The notes under the pieces were generated by a model, which ran no database searches, was not told the origin of the DNA, and worked only from the letters and a program-made list of their open reading frames with translations. Shown here piece by piece: positions 15,889 to 23,554 of a stretch of DNA of 34,139 nt. A program made the position numbers and the translations under genes. Source of the DNA: an uncultured Veillonella sp. GTDB taxonomy: Bacteria; Bacillota; Negativicutes; Veillonellales; Veillonellaceae. Each line of letters starts with the position of its first letter. The stretch's first letter is position 1. Location of the stretch: assembly GCA_900550455.1 (NCBI GenBank), contig URSE01000005.1:1-34139 (forward strand), in the 5' to 3' direction.

Positions 15889-16450
15889 AATCTTCCTCTA
15901 CCAACTCACAAATAATATGGCCCACTAGGATGTGCATTTCTTGAATACGAGCCGTCATCTTAGCAGGAACAGCTACGGTAGCATCACATAATTGACCCAG
16001 TTGTCCGCCTCCTTGTCCTGTAAAAGCCACGGTCTTTAGACCTCGCTTCTTGGCCATTTCTACGGCTTTTACCACATTTTGGGAATTACCGGATGTGGAA
16101 ATTCCTATCAGGACATCCCCTGCCTGCCCTAGGCCTTCAACCTGACGGGCAAAGACTTGATTATAGTCATAATCATTAGCTACAGCTGTCAAAATGGAGG
16201 TATCTGTAGTCAAGGCAATCGCCGGCAAGGACCGGCGTTCTTTCACAAAGCGCCCTACCAGTTCAGCGGCTAAATGTTGGGCATCTGCCGCTGATCCACC
16301 ATTGCCGCAGAAGAGGATCTTATGGCCCTTATCCAAGGCTAGCTTACAAATATCTGCCGCCGCTTGGATAGCATCCATATGGTTACGCATTTTGGTATAA
16401 GTATCTAAATGGTCATCAAAGCGTTGTGTAATAATGGGATTAATAGACAT
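15881..16450 (-). CDS. gmhA: Sedoheptulose-7-phosphate isomerase
   Basis: SIS-domain isomerase of 189 residues opening the heptose pathway: sedoheptulose-7-phosphate to D-glycero-D-manno-heptose-7-phosphate. Motifs: LFCGNGGSAADAQHLAAELVGRF (split here at the zinc-site His and Glu of QHLAAE), GISTSGNSQNVVKA phosphate site, AFTGQGGG, and C-terminal QEMHILVGHIICELVEE with the second active-site His. It is 17 bases after the dipeptidase gene, with GGGAGG before the ATG. Confidence 0.96.
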   Translation of the reverse strand: MSINPIITQRFDDHLDTYTKMRNHMDAIQAAADICKLALDKGHKILFCGNGGSAADAQHLAAELVGRFVKERRSLPAIALTTDTSILTAVANDYDYNQVFARQVEGLGQAGDVLIGISTSGNSQNVVKAVEMAKKRGLKTVAFTGQGGGQLGQLCDATVAVPAKMTARIQEMHILVGHIICELVEEDYD

Positions 16451-16467
16451 ATAGCCTCCCTACTATG

Positions 16468-17394
16468 TTATATAATTTCGCGCAATAGGCGATCAGCGTT
16501 CTTCCAGAAGAGTTTATCCAGGTCCCCTTGGGTCATGCCAGCCTTCAGGAAAGCATCCCGCAAGCGGTCCATATGGCCTATATCTTGGATTTCAGTCTGC
16601 GGATCAATACCATCAAAATCGGTTCCTAGGGCCACTACATCAGCGCCCCCTACCTTGTGGATATAAAGGCCATGCCGTACGATATCATCGATGCGAGATA
16701 TAGGTGAATCTCCTAAAAAGTGGTTAGCAAAATTAAGGCCAATCACTCCACCCTTGCGGGCAATCATACGTATCTGTTGGTCCGTCAAATTACGACTATG
16801 AGGGGTCAAGGCGCGGGCATTGGAGTGAGATGCGATAAAGGGCTTGGTCATGAGCTGATCCAATTGAGCGATTCCCTCATCATTAAGGTGGGAACAATCC
16901 ACGATTATCCCCAGTTCTTCCATCCGCTGAACAAAGGCTCTACCAAGCTCCGTCAATCCCTTATTAGGGTCCCCACAATGAGGTTCACAGAGACCATTAG
17001 GATAGTTCCAAGAAATGGTAATAAGGCGAACCCCTTCCTCATAGGCCTTATCCAATCGTTCCAAGGAGCCCTCAAAGACGCCCCCTTCTTCTACGGATAG
17101 TAGGGCCCCTAGCTTGCCATCTGCATAGCAAGCATCTAAATCTTGGACAGATTGAATATGGCGAATGTGTTCACCATAGGTAAGCACATTCTTTTCAAAA
17201 ACCTGCCGCATAGCCTGGTAGCGCTCATAGGGATATTCTGTCTCGCCCAAGTCTATATAGAGGGCAAAGTCTTGCACCTTGCTATGGCCGGCCCACAATT
17301 TTTTAATATCGATCTTCCATACATTCTCATAGAGATCACCCGATTGAGGATGGTCCAAGAGCTGCATCATGGTATCGCAGTGTAAATCAATCAT
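16468..17394 (-). CDS. M19-family (membrane dipeptidase-type) dipeptidase
   Basis: Zinc dipeptidase of the renal dipeptidase family, 308 residues, a little shorter than the usual 320-400. Metal motif His5-x-Asp7 at the N-terminus (IDLHCDTMMQLL), bridging Glu in LSVEEGGVFEG, and downstream ligands in VDCSHLND and ASHSNARAL. The C-terminus has ALGTDFDGI. No signal peptide, so cytosolic in bacteria. Natural substrates are small dipeptides, including D-amino-acid forms, which could tie it to wall-peptide recycling; this is inference. It overlaps nrdR by ATGA. Confidence 0.92.
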   Translation of the reverse strand: MIDLHCDTMMQLLDHPQSGDLYENVWKIDIKKLWAGHSKVQDFALYIDLGETEYPYERYQAMRQVFEKNVLTYGEHIRHIQSVQDLDACYADGKLGALLSVEEGGVFEGSLERLDKAYEEGVRLITISWNYPNGLCEPHCGDPNKGLTELGRAFVQRMEELGIIVDCSHLNDEGIAQLDQLMTKPFIASHSNARALTPHSRNLTDQQIRMIARKGGVIGLNFANHFLGDSPISRIDDIVRHGLYIHKVGGADVVALGTDFDGIDPQTEIQDIGHMDRLRDAFLKAGMTQGDLDKLFWKNADRLLREII

Positions 17395-17873
17395 TTGTTC
17401 TTATTCTTGCTCTTTTGTTCAGATAAGGCCTTAAGTTTATTTAGCTCATCCATAAAGGAATCAATGTTATCGAACTTACGATAAACAGAAGCGAATCGAA
17501 CATAGGAAACTTGGTCAATATCCCGCAATTGATCTAGGACCAATTCACCCAAGTGATCAGTTGTTACTTCTTCAAGATTTTCATTGCGAATTTGACATTC
17601 TACCTCATTGACCACTTCTTCCATGGTCTCCGTAGATACGGTCCGCTTATCACAGGAACGAAGCAAACCGTTGAGAAGTTTACCTCGATCGAAGAGTTCG
17701 CGGCGGCCTGACCGCTTAATAACCATAAGGGGGACTTCTTCTACCACTTCATAGGTAGTAAAACGGCGGCCACAATGATTGCACTCCCGCCGGCGACGGA
17801 TGCTATTAGAATCATCTGTTGTACGGGAATCGGTAACCTTTGTATCTGTATGTTGACAGAACGGGCATCTCAT
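17391..17873 (-). CDS. nrdR: Transcriptional repressor NrdR
   Basis: Repressor of ribonucleotide reductase genes, 160 residues. The N-terminal zinc ribbon has Cys3, Cys6, Cys31 and Cys34 (MRCPFC and CNHCGRRFTTYE), followed by an ATP-cone nucleotide sensor (VIKRSGRRELFDRGKLLNGL). The C-terminus VSYVRFASVYRKFDN is the family signature. It senses dATP/ATP balance. It is the first gene of the operon leading into dipeptidase and heptose genes. No nrd genes or clear NrdR boxes are in the window. Confidence 0.97.
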   Translation of the reverse strand: MRCPFCQHTDTKVTDSRTTDDSNSIRRRRECNHCGRRFTTYEVVEEVPLMVIKRSGRRELFDRGKLLNGLLRSCDKRTVSTETMEEVVNEVECQIRNENLEEVTTDHLGELVLDQLRDIDQVSYVRFASVYRKFDNIDSFMDELNKLKALSEQKSKNKNK

Positions 17874-17924
17874 AAGCTTGACCTCCAGCTAGATAGACAC
17901 ACTACACCCAATTATTCATCTTAT

Positions 17925-17954
17925 ATACTAGCATATATTGAAAGAATTTACCAA
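17925..17954 (-). promoter_or_regulatory. Candidate promoter of the nrdR-heptose operon
   Basis: -35 TTGGTA (17949-17954), 18-bp spacer, -10 TAGTAT (17925-17930) on the minus strand. The -35 begins within the U-tract of the pyc terminator. The match is moderate, but it is the best in the 80-base gap. Confidence 0.45.
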
Positions 17955-18015
17955 AAAAAGCCCTCTTAGGGGGGCTAAACTACAATATCTTGTAGTCATC
18001 CCTAAGAGAGCTTTT
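17953..18015 (-). terminator. pyc terminator
   Basis: Outer stem AAAAGCTCTCTTAGGG with CCCTAAGAGGGCTTTT, plus an inner stem ACTACAA / TTGTAGT, ending in seven U on the minus strand, 11 bases after the pyc stop. Confidence 0.92.
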
Positions 18016-18026
18016 GGCATTGTATT

Positions 18027-21000
18027 CTATTGTAGAACCAAGAGGCAGTCACCAGATTCAATGCGAGACCCTGGGGTTACCAGGATTTCCACAACTGTCC
18101 CATCCTTAGGAGCGGTAATGGTAGTTTCCATCTTCATCGCTTCTGTAACGAGGAGGACATCCCCCTTTTTCACCTTTTGGCCTAGGCTAACTGCTACTTT
18201 CACCAAGGAACCGGATAGGGTTGCACCGATTTCGTTAGGATTAGCCTTATTAGCCTTACGACGTACTAAACCAGTGGTCTTCACTTGTTTATCGTGAACC
18301 TTGATGGTCCGTGCTTGACCATTGAATTCAAAACGAACCAACCGGTTCCCTTCTTCATCAGGATTGGATACTAAGACTAGCTTAATGATGAGGTTTTTCC
18401 CCTTTTCCAAGGCTACATTGATCTCTTCCCCTGCTTTCATGCCGAAGAAGAAGGTAGGCGTATCCAAGATGGACACATCACCAAATTCTTGTACAAAGGC
18501 TTGCCAGTCAGCGTATACCTTTGGATAGAGGCAGTAAGCCGATAAGTCTTCTTCTGTAGTCGGCGCCTTCATCTCTTCCAACTCAGCCTTCTTAGCTGCG
18601 AAATCAACAGGTGCTAGAGCCGCCTTAGCCTGTTCTTGCCAGGACTTGTCACCCTTAAGGATGATGTCTTGAAGTTCTACTGGGAAGCCTTGGTAAGGAA
18701 TGCCCAAACGGCCTTGGAAGAATTCCACAACTGATTGTGGGTAATCTAGCTCTCTACCGCGGGTCATAATATCCTCTTGGGTCAAATCATTTTGAACCAT
18801 GAAGAGGGTCATATCGCCAACTACCTTGGAAGATGGTGTTACCTTGATAATATCTCCAAACATCATATTGACTTGGTGGTACACCTTTTGAATTTCATTC
18901 CACCGATCACCTAGACCCAGGGACTTGGCTTGTTGTTCCAGGTTGGAATATTGACCACCTGGCATTTCATGGGTATAAACGGTAGTATTCGGATAGGAGA
19001 TTCCCTTGTCTATACCCTTGTAGTAAGGGCGGATAGAACCGAAGTAGTCGGACATAGCTTGCATGTAGTCCGTATTGAGTTCCGGTTGTCGTTCATGACC
19101 TTCCAGCGCATAGTAGAGGGAATTCATGGATGGTTGACTTGTACCATTGGAGAAGGCGGAATAAGCTACGTCAACGATATCAACACCCGCATCAATAGCC
19201 CGGCCATAGGTATAGATGGCATTACCAGACCCTTCATGGGTGTGAAGATGGATTGGAAGGTCCACAGCATCCTTGAGGGCGGATACCAAATTATAGGCTG
19301 CTTGTGGCTTTAAGATTCCGGACATATCTTTAATGGCGATGGTATTAGCCCCCACTTTTTGTAGGTCCTTGGCCATCTTAACATAGTAGTCCAAGTTGTA
19401 CTTAGGACGGGAACTATCCAAGATATCCCCTGTATAGCAGAGGGTTACTTCCGCTAGCTTACCTTGGTTACGGACTTCATCGATAGATGCAGACATGGTT
19501 TCTACCGAGTTGAGGCAGTCAAAGACGCGGAAGACATCTACCCCGTTCTTAGCCGCTTGTGCGATAAAGTGACGAACTACATTTTCCGGATAGGATGTAT
19601 AACCCACCGCATTGGCACCGCGAAGGAGCATTTGTAAGAGGGTATTAGGCACTTCCTTACGGAACATACGGAGCCGTTCCCAAGGATCTTCATGGAGGAA
19701 GCGATAGGCTACATCAAAGGTAGCACCACCCCAGCATTCCAAGGAGAAGAGATTAGGAACACCACGGGCCGCTAGTCCCGCTACCCGAGCCATATCGATG
19801 GACCGCAAGCGCGTAGCAAAGAGGGATTGGTGGGCATCCCGCCAAGTAGTATCAGTGAAGAAAACCTGCTTTTGCTCTAATACCCATTTAGCAAAGCCTT
19901 CAGGGCCCAATTGATCGAACTTTTGCTTAGTCCCTGCTTGCGGAGCCTCCTTAAGAGCCGGTGGCATTTGGATAGGCGCAAAGTCTGGCTTATCCTCCTT
20001 ACCCTTACCGGTATAGCCGTTGACGGTCACATCAGCGATATAGCGCATGAGTTTTGTCCCCCGGTCACGGGCAGGTTTCAAGTTAAAGAGTTCTGGATGT
20101 TCGTCGATGAAGTTAACGGAATAATCACCCTTTTGGAAGTCAGGGTGTTCCAGCACATTAATCAAGAAAGGAATGTTTGTCTTCACCCCACGAATACGGA
20201 ATTCGTGAAGGGTCCGAAGCATCTTGGATACGGTTTCTTCATGAGTTAACCCGTAGGTCGTCGCCTTTACCAAGAGAGAATCGTAATAAGGGGTTACGAT
20301 AGCCCCTGTAAAGGCATTACCAGCATCCAAGCGAACACCAAAACCACCGCCAGACCGATAGACCATGAGTTCACCTGTATCTGGCATAAACCCATTAGCT
20401 GGGTCTTCTGTCGTAATCCGGCATTGGATGGCCGTCCCTTGACAACGAATCATATCTTGAGACGTGATACCAATCTTAGGATCATCCAAAGCATAGCCTT
20501 CGGCTACACGGATTTGTGTATGAACGATATCAACCCCTGTAATCACTTCCGTAATGGTGTGTTCTACTTGGATACGAGGATTAACTTCAATGAAGTAGAA
20601 TGACCCATCAGGGGTAACTAAGAATTCTACAGTCCCTGCCCCCACATAGGAAACGTTCTTCATGAGCTTAACGGCTGCTTGACAGATGGCGTCGCGCGTT
20701 TCTTGCGGCAAGGCAAAAGCTGGTGCCACTTCTACCACCTTTTGGTGACGCCGTTGGATGGAGCAGTCCCGTTCATAGAGGTGGACTACATGACCATGTT
20801 GGTCCCCTATAATTTGTACTTCGATATGCTTAGGTTCTACGATGAGTTTTTCTACATAAACCCGGTCATCACCAAAGGCTGCCTTAGCTTCCGATTTAGC
20901 TCGGTCATAAGCTTCTCGCAGATCTTCCTGTTTAGCCACTTCCCGCATACCACGGCCACCGCCGCCGTTAACGGCCTTAATCATAAGTGGATAGCCATGC

Positions 21001-21458
21001 TCAGCCGCAAAGGCTTCCAATTGCTCAAAGTCCTTAAGGGGCCCATCAGACCCTGGAATCATTGGAATTTGAGCCAATTTTGCTTGTTCCCGGGCGTTAA
21101 CCTTGTCCCCAAACATGATGAGATGTTCTAGGCGAGGCCCAATAAATATGATGCCTTCTTCTTGACAGCGTTTGGCAAATTCTGCGTTTTCAGACAGGAA
21201 ACCATAACCCGGATGAATGGCATCTACATCATGTTCCTTAGCGATGCGGATGATGTCATCTATGTCAAGATAAGCCTCTACTGGTTTCTTTCCTTCCCCT
21301 ACCAAATAGGCTTCATCAGCCTTATTTCTGTGGAGGGACAAGGTATCTTCTTTAGAATAAATGGCAACTGTTCGTATACCCATTTCATAGCAAGCCCGGA
21401 AGACGCGAATGGCAATTTCTCCCCTGTTGGCAACCAATACAGATTTAATCTTTTTCAT
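18027..21458 (-). CDS. pyc: Pyruvate carboxylase
   Basis: Single-chain biotin enzyme of 1143 residues (normal length) making oxaloacetate from pyruvate, bicarbonate and ATP. Biotin carboxylase domain at 1-450: MKKIKSVLVANRGEIAIRVF, ATP-grasp loop GGGGRGMR, FIEVNPRIQVEHTITE. Carboxyltransferase from about 540 starts FTDTTWRDAHQSLFATR, with metal ligands in HLHTHEGSGN. A tetramerisation domain and a biotinyl domain complete the chain, with EAMKMETT, biotin on Lys1109. An AGGAGGAG site precedes the ATG. In lactate/pyruvate-fermenting Negativicutes this step can feed the succinate-propionate route; that link is inference here. Confidence 0.98.
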   Translation of the reverse strand: MKKIKSVLVANRGEIAIRVFRACYEMGIRTVAIYSKEDTLSLHRNKADEAYLVGEGKKPVEAYLDIDDIIRIAKEHDVDAIHPGYGFLSENAEFAKRCQEEGIIFIGPRLEHLIMFGDKVNAREQAKLAQIPMIPGSDGPLKDFEQLEAFAAEHGYPLMIKAVNGGGGRGMREVAKQEDLREAYDRAKSEAKAAFGDDRVYVEKLIVEPKHIEVQIIGDQHGHVVHLYERDCSIQRRHQKVVEVAPAFALPQETRDAICQAAVKLMKNVSYVGAGTVEFLVTPDGSFYFIEVNPRIQVEHTITEVITGVDIVHTQIRVAEGYALDDPKIGITSQDMIRCQGTAIQCRITTEDPANGFMPDTGELMVYRSGGGFGVRLDAGNAFTGAIVTPYYDSLLVKATTYGLTHEETVSKMLRTLHEFRIRGVKTNIPFLINVLEHPDFQKGDYSVNFIDEHPELFNLKPARDRGTKLMRYIADVTVNGYTGKGKEDKPDFAPIQMPPALKEAPQAGTKQKFDQLGPEGFAKWVLEQKQVFFTDTTWRDAHQSLFATRLRSIDMARVAGLAARGVPNLFSLECWGGATFDVAYRFLHEDPWERLRMFRKEVPNTLLQMLLRGANAVGYTSYPENVVRHFIAQAAKNGVDVFRVFDCLNSVETMSASIDEVRNQGKLAEVTLCYTGDILDSSRPKYNLDYYVKMAKDLQKVGANTIAIKDMSGILKPQAAYNLVSALKDAVDLPIHLHTHEGSGNAIYTYGRAIDAGVDIVDVAYSAFSNGTSQPSMNSLYYALEGHERQPELNTDYMQAMSDYFGSIRPYYKGIDKGISYPNTTVYTHEMPGGQYSNLEQQAKSLGLGDRWNEIQKVYHQVNMMFGDIIKVTPSSKVVGDMTLFMVQNDLTQEDIMTRGRELDYPQSVVEFFQGRLGIPYQGFPVELQDIILKGDKSWQEQAKAALAPVDFAAKKAELEEMKAPTTEEDLSAYCLYPKVYADWQAFVQEFGDVSILDTPTFFFGMKAGEEINVALEKGKNLIIKLVLVSNPDEEGNRLVRFEFNGQARTIKVHDKQVKTTGLVRRKANKANPNEIGATLSGSLVKVAVSLGQKVKKGDVLLVTEAMKMETTITAPKDGTVVEILVTPGSRIESGDCLLVLQ

Positions 21459-21476
21459 AGTCGACTCCTCCTTAAC

Positions 21477-21568
21477 ATGTATACATTATATTTTACGCAT
21501 AAATGTGTGCTTTCTCAATACTTTCTATATATGTATACACAATACAGCCCTAGACCAAATAAAAACAA
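21477..21568 (-). promoter_or_regulatory. pyc promoter with two TGTATACA palindromes
   Basis: A promoter is proposed at -35 TTGTTT (21563-21568), 18-bp spacer, -10 TATTGT (21539-21544). ATGTATACAC (21531-21540) overlaps this -10, and a perfect ATGTATACAT (21477-21486) lies 54 bp downstream, next to a TATAAT (21485-21490) and the ribosome site. Two identical 8-bp cores about five helical turns apart resemble a two-site operator; GTATAC cores are common in GntR-family sites. Confidence 0.45.
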
Positions 21569-21611
21569 GACTCTTCCCCATGTAAATTCCTAGCATCCAT
21601 TGTTGTCACAT

Positions 21612-21648
21612 AAAAAAAGAGGCCCCAACCTTTACGATTGGAGCCCTC
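21612..21648 (-). terminator. nirK terminator
   Basis: Stem GAGGGCTCCAA / TTGGGGCCTC with one bulged G and one G-U, loop of about nine, seven U on the minus strand, 57 bases after the nirK stop. Confidence 0.85.
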
Positions 21649-21704
21649 ATAACTACGACTAGCCTAAGTAGCAAGCCTTATATGATAGGTTTATACCTAG
21701 CTAT

Positions 21705-22823
21705 TTAGTTTTCTTCAGAGGCGGATGTCACATTGGTTTGACCTTGGAATATACGCAGATTCTTACGGCCTTCTACAATCAACTCGCCCATAGCCCCCTT
21801 CATGGACCGCATAAGAGCATGGTCTACGAAGGTAAAGTGACCTGGTTCTTCTAAATTGATTTCAATGATAGCTGCCCCACCTGCAGGGATATCTGTTGTT
21901 TGTACATTATGGTTGACTAGGCTACCACCTTCTACCATCACAGTATTAAGGATATTCCCCATAATATGGAATGGGAAGTTAAGATTAGGGCCTGCATTAC
22001 CTACATATAAACGGACCTTTTCACCCACCTTGCCTTGGAGGGCGCGGGCACCCGTCAAGGAGCCTTGTGCCCCATTAAAGACAACATAGTCTGGTTGTTC
22101 ATTAGATGCCTTTTGGAAATCTAAGGTTGCTAGGTTTGGATCATTATTAGCAATCTTTTCGTTAGTTTCACCATGGGCAGCATCGCCAGCCTTATTAAGG
22201 TAGAGTTCACTTTGTAAAATGAAGTATTCCCGGTCAACTGGTTCCATACCTTCTTTTGGTTCTACCAAGATGAGGCCAAACATACCCTTAGCTACGTGAA
22301 TAGCAGGGGACGGCATAGACCCACAATGATAGAGGTAAAGGCCCGGTTTCATAGCGGTAAAGACAAAAGTTGTCTCTGTTCCTGGCATAGCTTCAGAAGC
22401 AGCCATACCACCATCTTCACCAGTTACAGCATGGAAATCGATGGAATGTGGCATGCGTTCTGTAGATGGATTTTTCAGATGAACTTCTACTTCATCCCCT
22501 TGACGAACGCGAATAAAAGGACCTGGTGTTGTGCCATTGAAGGACCAGTACTTATAATTTACACCTGGTGCTACTGTTTTAATCCCTTCCGCAACTTCTA
22601 GCTTAACTACATTGCGGACTGGATAATCCCGGTTGAGCGGTTTAGGCACATTAGGGGCCGTAGTCATCTCTGCTTCTACTACCGGCAATTTACCACCGTG
22701 AATTTGGGGGTTCATCTTAAAGAAATACTTGACCCCAAATACGGCTAAAACAAGGGCTACAATAAGGCCTATTACGATAGGAATAGCCATTTTCTTATTT
22801 AAGCCCTTAATTCTTTCTAGCAT
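21705..22823 (-). CDS. nirK: Copper-containing nitrite reductase, membrane-anchored (NirK/AniA type)
   Basis: Two-cupredoxin-domain nitrite reductase of 372 residues reducing nitrite to nitric oxide outside the inner membrane. Every metal ligand is present. Type 1 copper: His126, Cys167, His176, Met181. Type 2 copper: His131, His166, His335. Catalytic Asp129 and His286 are also kept. All but His335 have the same offset of 31 from the Alcaligenes faecalis numbering (95, 136, 145, 150; 100, 135; 98, 255). NFPFHIMGN and VMVEGG resemble Neisseria AniA more than soluble NirK. Residues 12-30 form one hydrophobic helix without a lipobox, so it is probably anchored. Electron donor is not encoded nearby. 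Ends with a terminator; upstream is a hairpin and a GerMN lipoprotein gene. Confidence 0.93.
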   Translation of the reverse strand: MLERIKGLNKKMAIPIVIGLIVALVLAVFGVKYFFKMNPQIHGGKLPVVEAEMTTAPNVPKPLNRDYPVRNVVKLEVAEGIKTVAPGVNYKYWSFNGTTPGPFIRVRQGDEVEVHLKNPSTERMPHSIDFHAVTGEDGGMAASEAMPGTETTFVFTAMKPGLYLYHCGSMPSPAIHVAKGMFGLILVEPKEGMEPVDREYFILQSELYLNKAGDAAHGETNEKIANNDPNLATLDFQKASNEQPDYVVFNGAQGSLTGARALQGKVGEKVRLYVGNAGPNLNFPFHIMGNILNTVMVEGGSLVNHNVQTTDIPAGGAAIIEINLEEPGHFTFVDHALMRSMKGAMGELIVEGRKNLRIFQGQTNVTSASEEN

Positions 22824-22836
22824 ATAAACCTCCTCT

Positions 22837-22878
22837 AAAAAATAAGAGCTGCAATGTTAGTTCACATTACAGCTCTTA
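22837..22878 (-). terminator. Terminator-like hairpin between the lipoprotein gene and nirK
   Basis: 15-pair stem TAAGAGCTGTAATGT / ACATTGCAGCTCTTA (one G-U) with a six-base loop and six U on the minus strand. The U-tract runs straight into the nirK ribosome site AGAGGAGG (22829-22836). It would end the lipoprotein message or attenuate read-through into nirK. No separate promoter fits in the remaining gap. Confidence 0.85.
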
Positions 22879-22898
22879 CAAGCTATACGAGACGCATC

Positions 22899-23384
22899 TT
22901 AGCTCAAAGGTTTAGATACATCAATATCGCCAATCTTATTGACGAGTTCGCCTTCTACAGCGAATTGAACGTTATCGATACCATCGCATTTACGTAGGGT
23001 CTTAACAATTGCATCAACCTTTTCTTTTGCATTCCCTTGGCCTTCTGCAAATTGAGGGCTTACTTCTACGATAGCAGTGTTACCCTTGTACCATACATTG
23101 TAAATTCGTTCTTTAGGTCCAAAGGTACGGCCGCCATCAGCTTTGACCATTTGGAGAAGAATTTGAATAGGTTGTGCAGCGACCTTATCCATAGTCACTT
23201 TTTGTTCAGCTAAACCAGAGCCATCTTCTTTTGGCACAAAGATAGTTACGGATGTTTGTTCTGGTTGTGCTTGCTCTTGAGCGCTAGCTTGTTGTGCATC
23301 TTTTTGGCTAGAACCGCAACCGGAGAAGCCAATAGACATAGCTGCTACAGCAGCCAAGATGAGAGCTTTTGTGGATGTTTTCAT
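22899..23384 (-). CDS. GerMN-domain lipoprotein
   Basis: Secreted lipoprotein of 161 residues. Signal peptide MKTSTKALILAAVAAMSIGF with lipobox FSGC, lipidated Cys23, then a Gln/Ala-rich linker to about residue 43. The rest is a GerMN (sporulation/germination-type) domain: TIFVPKEDGSGL, QPIQILLQMVKA, GGRTFGPKERIYNVWYKGNT, AIVEVSPQF, KVDAIVKTLRK and FAVEGE. In spore formers such domains occur in GerM, but many non-sporulating bacteria have stand-alone versions of unknown function. It is directly upstream of nirK and behind a CRP/FNR-like site, so a role in the envelope around nitrite reduction (assembly or copper handling) is a guess from context only. Confidence 0.85.
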   Translation of the reverse strand: MKTSTKALILAAVAAMSIGFSGCGSSQKDAQQASAQEQAQPEQTSVTIFVPKEDGSGLAEQKVTMDKVAAQPIQILLQMVKADGGRTFGPKERIYNVWYKGNTAIVEVSPQFAEGQGNAKEKVDAIVKTLRKCDGIDNVQFAVEGELVNKIGDIDVSKPLS

Positions 23385-23461
23385 AATGAGACTCCTTCAC
23401 ACACTTGTAACTTGCTTTACCAATAGTCTAGTATAAGCAAAGCCTATTCATATATACCCTT

Positions 23462-23504
23462 AGTGTACTCCTAAACAGGCCAAAAAATTTGTGATATATA
23501 TCAC
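23462..23504 (-). promoter_or_regulatory. CRP/FNR-type operator and class II promoter for lipoprotein-nirK
   Basis: GTGATATATATCAC (23491-23504) is a perfect 14-bp palindrome with the TGAT-N4-ATCA core of FNR/CRP-family sites. A -10-like TACACT is at 23462-23467 on the minus strand, with no -35 of its own. The inferred start near 23456 puts the palindrome centre at about -41.5, the standard class II activator position. The protein that binds (FNR, NnrR/DNR, HcpR-like) cannot be told. Confidence 0.6.
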
Positions 23505-23554
23505 TTTTTCTTAATTTTATTATTTTTATTCCGTCGCTGTCAAATAATCATTTC

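Noticed and set aside
17874..17952. NrdR boxes near nrdR
   Set aside because: No pair of 16-bp boxes with the ACAC-AT-rich-GTGT pattern was found; only a loose GTGTAGTGTGT stretch.
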